Assembly (NCBI GenBank): GCA_902782705.1
Contig: CACZOL010000219.1
Span: 1-9,817, forward strand
Direction: 5' to 3'
DNA: 9,817 nt
Source: an uncultured Selenomonadaceae bacterium
GTDB taxonomy: Bacteria; Bacillota; Negativicutes; Selenomonadales; Selenomonadaceae
Position numbers and translations under genes: made by a program. The notes under the pieces were generated by a model. That model did no database searches, had not been told where the DNA came from, and saw only the letters and a program-made list of their open reading frames with translations. Positions 5,132 to 9,817 of this stretch are shown here, in pieces; position 1 is the first letter of the stretch, and each line of letters begins with the position of its first letter.

Positions 5132-6750
5132 AGGTACAGGACGTCACGGTGGGCGATCTGCCGTGGACGATTGAGTATCATGCGGAGCGCTGTACGCTTT
5201 GCGGCAGCTGTCTCGCGAGCTGCACCTTCGGAGCGATCAAGCCCGTGGTGCGTCGTCAGTCCGTGACGGTGTCCGAGGGCAATCTGCCAAAGCCCGCACA
5301 TCGCCAGATTGCGCGGACGATGATAGAACAGGTGGCGAGCTTTGCCAATGCCTGCCGGGGATGCGGCATGTGCGAACGCGTCTGCCCGAACAACGCCATT
5401 CGCCCCGTGCGAAATCCCGACAACCGCCGCGCGCTCCTTTCCCGCGACAACGGGCCCATCAAGCGCGGCGGGCGCACGAACCTGAACGCGCAGCGCACGC
5501 TGGACAAGATCATCGTCGGGCGCATTTCGCAGATGACCGACCCGTCGCTTGACGCCCAGCGCCATACCTTTGATATGCGGGCGCCGCTGGGACGGGTAAT
5601 CTCGGCGAAGGAGCTTCCGCTCTCGATGGAAGGCGGGAAGCTCTCGATGGCGAAGAAAGCGCCGCCCGTGCGCTGGATTTATCCGTTGATTTTCTCCGAT
5701 ATGTCCATCGGCGCGCTTTCGACCCGCGCGTGGGAGGCCGTGGCGATGGCGACGGTGTACCTGAACGAGCGTTGCAATATTCCGATCCGCATGAGCTCCG
5801 GCGAGGGCGGCATGCCCGTGAAGCTGCTTGAGTCCGAGCATCTGAAATATTTCATTATCCAGATCGCGTCCGGTCATTTCGGGTGGAACCGTATCGTGAA
5901 AGCGCTCCCGCGTATGAAGAGCGATCCGGCCGCCGTGCTGATCAAGATCGGGCAGGGCGCGAAGCCCGGAGACGGCGGACTGCTGCAGGCTGAGAAAGTC
6001 GCCCCCCATGTGCAGGCCATTCGCGGCGTGCCGAAAGCGACGCTTTCTTCTCCGCCGAATCATCAGGGCCTATATTCTATCGAAGAATCCGTGCAGAAGA
6101 TGCACCTTTCACTGAACGCGGCCTTCGGTTTCCGCGTGCCGGTGGCCATCAAATGCGCGGCGTCCGCGACTTCCGTTTCCGTATACAACAATCTGCTGCG
6201 CGATCCGTACAAGATTTGCGGCGGGCTGTTCCTCGACGGCATTCAGGGCGGCACGGGCGCGGCCAACGAGGTTTCCCTCGACCATACGGGTCATCCGATC
6301 GTGTCGAAAATCCGCGACTGCTATCTCGCCGCGGTGAAGAACGGCCTTCAGGGGCAGATTCCGCTCTATGGCGGCGGCGGCATCGGACTGACGGGAAACG
6401 CGGCGGCCGACGCTTTCAAGATGATTTGCCTCGGGGCGAACGGCGTCTTCTGCGGCAAGATCCTGATTCAGCTTCTCGGCTGCGTCGGCAACGAGCACGG
6501 GCGCTGCAACGCCTGCAACACGGGAAAATGCCCGACGGGCATCTGCACGCAGGACCCGCGGCTCATGAAGCGGCTGGATGTGGACAAAGGCGCGCAGAAA
6601 ATCGTCGATTATGTGCTGGCTTTTGACGCGGAGATGAAAAAGCTGATGGCTCCCATCGGAAACTCTTCGCTCCCGGTCGGCAGAAGCGACGCGCTGGTCT
6701 CGACGGACAAAGCCGTCGCCGACAAGCTGGGAATACAGTACGTCTGCTGA
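5119..6750 (+). CDS. gltB: Glutamate synthase FMN/Fe-S catalytic subunit with N-terminal ferredoxin domain
   Basis: This 543-residue protein makes glutamate from 2-oxoglutarate and ammonia. It opens with a two-cluster ferredoxin-like module: C25, C28, C31, C35 (CTLCGSCLASC) and C79, C82, C85, C89 (CRGCGMCERVCP). The FMN-binding TIM barrel of GltB follows, with ISAKELPLSMEGGKLSMAKK, GEGGMPVKLLESEHLKYFIIQ, IKIGQGAKPGDGGLL, LDGIQGGTGAA and the phosphate-binding YGGGGIGLTG (about 417-426). The Fe-S segment GCVGNEHGRCNACNTGKCPTG (C455, C463, C466, C471) replaces the C-x5-C-x4-C of classical GltB. The ATG at 5119 has GGAGG (5107-5111) at 7 bases. The frame is open upstream to 4942, but that part only overlaps the amidotransferase gene. 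The next gene starts 16 bases after the stop. The substrate is set by context: free-standing FMN GOGAT-like proteins exist, but the neighbours supply the missing domains. Confidence 0.93.
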   Translation: MEAVKVQDVTVGDLPWTIEYHAERCTLCGSCLASCTFGAIKPVVRRQSVTVSEGNLPKPAHRQIARTMIEQVASFANACRGCGMCERVCPNNAIRPVRNPDNRRALLSRDNGPIKRGGRTNLNAQRTLDKIIVGRISQMTDPSLDAQRHTFDMRAPLGRVISAKELPLSMEGGKLSMAKKAPPVRWIYPLIFSDMSIGALSTRAWEAVAMATVYLNERCNIPIRMSSGEGGMPVKLLESEHLKYFIIQIASGHFGWNRIVKALPRMKSDPAAVLIKIGQGAKPGDGGLLQAEKVAPHVQAIRGVPKATLSSPPNHQGLYSIEESVQKMHLSLNAAFGFRVPVAIKCAASATSVSVYNNLLRDPYKICGGLFLDGIQGGTGAANEVSLDHTGHPIVSKIRDCYLAAVKNGLQGQIPLYGGGGIGLTGNAAADAFKMICLGANGVFCGKILIQLLGCVGNEHGRCNACNTGKCPTGICTQDPRLMKRLDVDKGAQKIVDYVLAFDAEMKKLMAPIGNSSLPVGRSDALVSTDKAVADKLGIQYVC

Positions 6751-6766
6751 TGAGGAGGATAAAACT

Positions 6767-9112
6767 ATGTTCAAGATAGATACCCTGAACGGCCATGAGC
6801 GCATGTCCACGCAGGAGCTCTTGCTGGCGGTGGAGGACGCGGTGCGCGCCGGGGAGACGGATTTTGAGATTGCCGCCTCCGGTCAGCACGACATCGGCGG
6901 CCCGCTTTGGCATCCGGAGGGGAAAACGCTCCGGTTCCATGTCACAAACCCCGGCCAGCGCGTCGGTTCCATGTGTCTCGACAACACGGAAATCATCGTG
7001 GACGGACCGGCCTCGGCCGACGTGGGCTGGCTGAACGCGGGCGGTTTCATTACCGTTCGCGGTGACGCCGGCGACACGGCGGGCCACTGCTCGGCGGGCG
7101 GCAAGATTTACATCGGCGGCCGGGGCGGCACGCGCACGGGTTCCCTGATGAAGCACGATCCGCTCTATGAGGAGCCTGAACTTTGGATTTTGAAAAACGT
7201 CGGCAGTTTCTCGTTTGAGTTTATGGGCGGCGGCCGCGCGGTGGTCTGCGGCTGGGACAGCGAAGCGTTCGCCTCGGTGCTGGGGGAGCGCCCCTGCGTC
7301 GGCATGGTGGGCGGCGTCGTCTATGTGCGCGGCCCGATTTCCGATGATTACCCTGCAGATATCCGCTGTCTGGCGCTTGATACGGAAGACGTCGCTTTTC
7401 TCGAAAAGGGAATGGCGAAGTTCCTCGCCGCCATTGAACAGCCGGAACTGTTGCCGGAGCTTTCCGACTGGTCCCAGTGGAAAAAGCTGCGGCCTTTGAC
7501 CTTTGAGGAAAAGCAGCCGAAGCCGCTGCCGGATCTTGCGGCTTTCCGCACACAGGACTGGATTCGCGGCGGCCTGTTCAGCGACGTGGCGATGGACGAT
7601 CTCACTGTGCTGAATACGGTGAACCGCGGTCTTTATCGCTTGCGCGTGCCGTCCTGGGACAACGCGAAATACGCCGCACCCTGCGAATTTTCCTGTCCCA
7701 CGGGCATCCCGACACAGCGCCGCATTGCCCTTTTGCGCGACGGCAAAGTGGAGGAGGCGCTGCGTCTCGTGCTGGAATATACGCCGTTCCCGGGCTCCGT
7801 CTGCGGAACGCTCTGCCCGAATCCGTGCATGGAGGGCTGCACGCGCGGCGCTATCGACGAGGCAATCCAGATTGGTGCGTTGGGCTTCAAGTCCGCCTAC
7901 ACGAATGTCGACCCGCCGAAAGAGCGCACGGGAAAAAACGTCGCCGTCATCGGCGGCGGCGTTGCGGGCCTTTCCGCCGCGTGGCAGTTGGCGCGCCGCG
8001 GGCATACGGTCACGGTCTACGACGAAGCGGCGGAGCTTGGCGGCAAGCTCGCACAGGTCATTCCGCGCTCGCGCATGCCGCATCAGCTCCTTGAGTTGGA
8101 GCTCAAGCGAATTGAGGGCATCGGCGTGAAATTTGTTCCCTCCTGCCATGTGGACCGCGAAAAATTTGACCGGCTTCGCGCGGAAAACGACGCCGTGCTC
8201 GTGACGACGGGCGGCCACAAACCGCGTTTCTTCCCATGGGAGGGGACGGAGCTTCTGACGATGGGGCTCGACTATCTGAAAGCGATCAATCGCGGCGAAA
8301 AACCGCCCACAGGCAAGACAGTTCTCGTCATCGGCGGCGGCAATTCCGGCATGGACGTGGCCACCAGCGCTTATGAACAGGGGGCGGAAAAGGTCATCGT
8401 CGTGGACGTGGTGAAACCCGCCGCGTTCCAAAAGGAAATCGACCGGCTCGAATCCCTCGGCGGCAAAATCGTCTGGCCTTTCGTGACGAAAAAAATTGCG
8501 ACGGAGGGCGTCTATTCCGACGACGGGCGCTTCATCGCGGCGGATCAGGTTATCGTTTCCATCGGCGAGGCACCGATTACCGACTTCCTGCCCGACGATC
8601 CCTCGATTCAAAAGTTCAGGGGGGATTGGCTCGTGCCTTCGCCGGAAAAGATGATTCTGCCCGGCGTATTCACGGCGGGCGACACGGTGAAGCCGGGGCG
8701 GCTGACCGACGCCATCGGCGACGCGCGGCTTACCGCCGTCGCTATCGACCAGTATCTGCGCGGCGAAAAAATCACGCCCGTCTTCACGAAGGAGCGGATT
8801 CCCGCTGAGCGGCTGTCCAAGGCGTACTTCGAGAAGTGCCACCATTGCGACTTGCCGGATGCGGGCGAGGAACATACGCGCTGTGTTTCCTGCGGTACTT
8901 GCCGCGACTGCCGCATGTGCGTCAATTCCTGCCCGGAGAAAGCAATCACGCGCGTGGACGGCGAGGACGGCAGCTGGGAATACGTCTCCGATCCGGAGAA
9001 GTGCATCGGCTGCGGCATCTGCGCGGGCGTTTGTCCCTGCGGCATCTGGAGCCTTAAAGACAATCCCGAGCCGATCGAGATGTATCGGACGTATGAAAAG
9101 AGCGGCGCGTGA
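6767..9112 (+). CDS. gltD: Fusion: glutamate synthase GXGXG domain, GltD-like FAD/NAD(P)H reductase and Fe-S domain
   Basis: This 781-residue protein has four parts. Residues about 1-235 are the GXGXG beta-helix normally at the C-terminus of GltB (NPGQRVGSM, NAGGFITVRGDAGDTAGHCSAGGKIYIGGRGG). About 300-375 is a Cys-rich Fer4_20-type domain (CEFSCPTGIP, CGTLCPNPCMEGC). About 383-680 is a GltD-like reductase with the FAD motif VIGGGVAGLSAA, NAD(P)H motif VIGGGNSGMD and C-terminal FAD motif GVFTAGDTVKPG. The C-terminal domain has C691-x2-C694, then cysteines at 706, 709, 712, 715, 718 and 722, and a 4Fe-4S motif C746, C749, C752, C756. It would feed electrons from NAD(P)H, or exchange them with ferredoxin, to the FMN subunit. 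GAGGAGGA (6753-6760) sets the ATG. Joining a GltB piece to GltD in one chain is the notable feature; gltD is used for the reductase part. Confidence 0.92.
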   Translation: MFKIDTLNGHERMSTQELLLAVEDAVRAGETDFEIAASGQHDIGGPLWHPEGKTLRFHVTNPGQRVGSMCLDNTEIIVDGPASADVGWLNAGGFITVRGDAGDTAGHCSAGGKIYIGGRGGTRTGSLMKHDPLYEEPELWILKNVGSFSFEFMGGGRAVVCGWDSEAFASVLGERPCVGMVGGVVYVRGPISDDYPADIRCLALDTEDVAFLEKGMAKFLAAIEQPELLPELSDWSQWKKLRPLTFEEKQPKPLPDLAAFRTQDWIRGGLFSDVAMDDLTVLNTVNRGLYRLRVPSWDNAKYAAPCEFSCPTGIPTQRRIALLRDGKVEEALRLVLEYTPFPGSVCGTLCPNPCMEGCTRGAIDEAIQIGALGFKSAYTNVDPPKERTGKNVAVIGGGVAGLSAAWQLARRGHTVTVYDEAAELGGKLAQVIPRSRMPHQLLELELKRIEGIGVKFVPSCHVDREKFDRLRAENDAVLVTTGGHKPRFFPWEGTELLTMGLDYLKAINRGEKPPTGKTVLVIGGGNSGMDVATSAYEQGAEKVIVVDVVKPAAFQKEIDRLESLGGKIVWPFVTKKIATEGVYSDDGRFIAADQVIVSIGEAPITDFLPDDPSIQKFRGDWLVPSPEKMILPGVFTAGDTVKPGRLTDAIGDARLTAVAIDQYLRGEKITPVFTKERIPAERLSKAYFEKCHHCDLPDAGEEHTRCVSCGTCRDCRMCVNSCPEKAITRVDGEDGSWEYVSDPEKCIGCGICAGVCPCGIWSLKDNPEPIEMYRTYEKSGA

Positions 9113-9125
9113 GGAAAAATTTCAA

Positions 9126-9172
9126 ATCAGAAAATCAGAATTTCAGAATTTCAGAATTCCTGATTTTCTGAT
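9126..9172. repeat. AT-rich perfect inverted repeat after the glutamate synthase operon
   Basis: ATCAGAAAATCAG (9126-9138) and CTGATTTTCTGAT (9160-9172) are perfect 13-base inverted arms. The 21-base spacer carries iterations of CAGAATTT, and the arms themselves contain ATCAG twice. The block is far more AT-rich than the flanking genes. It has no T-run after it and lies between the operon stop (9112) and the GC-rich terminator at 9191, so it would be in the operon's 3' untranslated RNA. Function unknown. Confidence 0.6.
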
Positions 9173-9190
9173 CTCGTAATTTGTTAAGGA

Positions 9191-9231
9191 CGCCCCGCCG
9201 AGAGGAAACTTTCGGCGGGGCGGTTTTTTTT
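9191..9231 (+). terminator. Intrinsic terminator of the glutamate synthase operon
   Basis: CGCCCCGCCGA (9191-9201) pairs with TCGGCGGGGCG (9212-9222). It continues through G-U, A-U and G-C pairs to a GAAA tetraloop (9205-9208), and eight Ts follow (9224-9231). This is a textbook strong terminator, 78 bases after the stop of the fusion gene. Confidence 0.92.
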
Positions 9232-9273
9232 GCGTCGCGGGCGTGGTAAAATTAAAGAGGAAAGGCGGCGGAA

Positions 9274-9816
9274 ATGATGAATATTTCGGAACTGAACGCG
9301 AAAAGTTTGGAAAACGCGAAACAGCTGTATACGTCAGGAGACATTGAAAACATAGAAGTCGGAACGACGGCGGGTCTTGTGGCGATTCATCAATATCTGT
9401 TCAAAGATCTGTACCCGTTTGCGGGCGAGATACGAACGCAAAACATCGCGAAGGGAAATTTCCGCTTCGCGAACTGCCTTTATCTTCGCGAAGCCCTCGC
9501 CGCCATCGAGAAAATGCCGCAGGGAACCTTTGGGGAGATTATCGCGAAATATGTGGAAATGAATGTTGCCCATCCGTTCATGGAAGGAAACGGCCGCGCC
9601 ATGCGGATATGGCTCGACCAAATGCTGAAAAAGTCGCTGAGCGTGGTCGTGAACTGGCAAAACGTGCCGAAGGAGAAATATCTTTCGGCGATGGAGCGAA
9701 GCCCGGTCAACGACTTGGAGATACGGACGCTGCTCGAAGCAAATCTGACGAAAGACGCGGAAAACCGCGAAGTTATTTTCAAAGGACTGGAACAGTCGTA
9801 TTTTTACGAGGAGTGA
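9274..9816 (+). CDS. fic: Fic-domain protein AMP-transferase, class III (C-terminal inhibitory helix)
   Basis: This 180-residue protein transfers AMP from ATP to target-protein hydroxyls; studied small relatives modify DNA gyrase and topoisomerase IV. The catalytic motif HPFMEGNGR is intact at residues 100-108, with H100 as the base, E104 binding Mg and N106-R108 binding nucleotide phosphates. The flap region LYPFAGEIRTQNIAKGNFRFA (46-66) is typical. The C-terminus ends QSYFYEE, matching the inhibitory (S/T)-x-x-x-E-(G/N) motif of class III Fic proteins such as Neisseria meningitidis NmFic (S175, E179), with Glu180 where Gly or Asn is usual. Y176 lies where NmFic automodifies. No antitoxin gene is needed for this class, and none is seen. 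AGAGGAAAGG (9256-9265) is 8 bases from the first of two ATGs. TAAAAT (9247-9252) could be a -10, but no good -35 is visible. Confidence 0.93.
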   Translation: MMNISELNAKSLENAKQLYTSGDIENIEVGTTAGLVAIHQYLFKDLYPFAGEIRTQNIAKGNFRFANCLYLREALAAIEKMPQGTFGEIIAKYVEMNVAHPFMEGNGRAMRIWLDQMLKKSLSVVVNWQNVPKEKYLSAMERSPVNDLEIRTLLEANLTKDAENREVIFKGLEQSYFYEE

Positions 9817-9817
9817 A

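Noticed and set aside
6563..8875. Very long open frame (770 codons) on the minus strand
   Set aside because: It is antisense to the FMN subunit and the GltD fusion, both of which have clear domains and catalytic motifs. Its Arg/His/Ala-rich translation is typical of a GC-rich shadow frame.
9126..9172. CRISPR or CRISPR-like array
   Set aside because: The CAGAATTT units are short, contiguous and without unique spacers, and no cas gene is present.
9274..9816. Fic gene as the toxin of a toxin-antitoxin pair
   Set aside because: No small antitoxin ORF precedes it, and the protein carries its own C-terminal inhibitory motif (class III), so a separate antitoxin is not expected.

Overview
The window is a GC-rich (mid-50s percent by eye) bacterial chromosomal segment. 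GGAGG-type ribosome binding sites and hairpin-plus-T-run terminators at most gene ends suggest a Bacillota. The mix of a chemotaxis CheV, a modular archaeal-type glutamate synthase and diderm-compatible GC content would suit the Negativicutes (Selenomonas relatives). That placement is inference; no rRNA or marker gene is present.

Layout: (1) 1-278, the 3' end of an unrecognised + strand gene, then a probable terminator. (2) 384-1450, a monocistronic cheV (CheW domain plus response-regulator receiver) with a near-consensus promoter and its own terminator. (3) 1504-2073, a flavodoxin-fold NAD(P)H-dependent oxidoreductase, ending at a hairpin that can terminate in both directions. (4) 2168-3613, a convergent minus-strand pair: a GNAT acetyltransferase followed by a 10-helix EamA/DMT transporter. 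(5) 3662-4030, a 370-base noncoding region between divergent units. It holds a strong + promoter, a very strong terminator hairpin just downstream of it, and two tandem copies of a ~42-base structured repeat whose stems covary. (6) 4031-9112, a three-gene glutamate synthase (GOGAT) operon: a stand-alone class II glutamine amidotransferase, a two-ferredoxin plus FMN catalytic subunit, and a fusion of the GXGXG domain, a GltD-like FAD/NAD(P)H reductase and a C-terminal Cys-rich Fe-S domain. It ends at a GC-rich terminator with a GAAA tetraloop. (7) 9274-9816, a complete class III Fic AMP-transferase.

The three GOGAT proteins together hold all modules of bacterial GltB plus GltD. The amidotransferase frees ammonia from glutamine, the FMN/Fe-S subunit reductively aminates 2-oxoglutarate, and the fusion supplies electrons from NAD(P)H or ferredoxin. 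The first two genes overlap by 13 bases and the third follows after 16, so they are probably co-translated.

The most interesting part is the ~220-base leader of the GOGAT operon. Its layout (promoter, then terminator, then structured repeats, then a second hairpin with a T-run directly before the ribosome binding site) points to control by transcription attenuation in a nitrogen-assimilation operon. The trigger is unknown. A weak AAUGGA hexaloop hairpin overlapping the first terminator raises the possibility of an ANTAR-type antiterminator.
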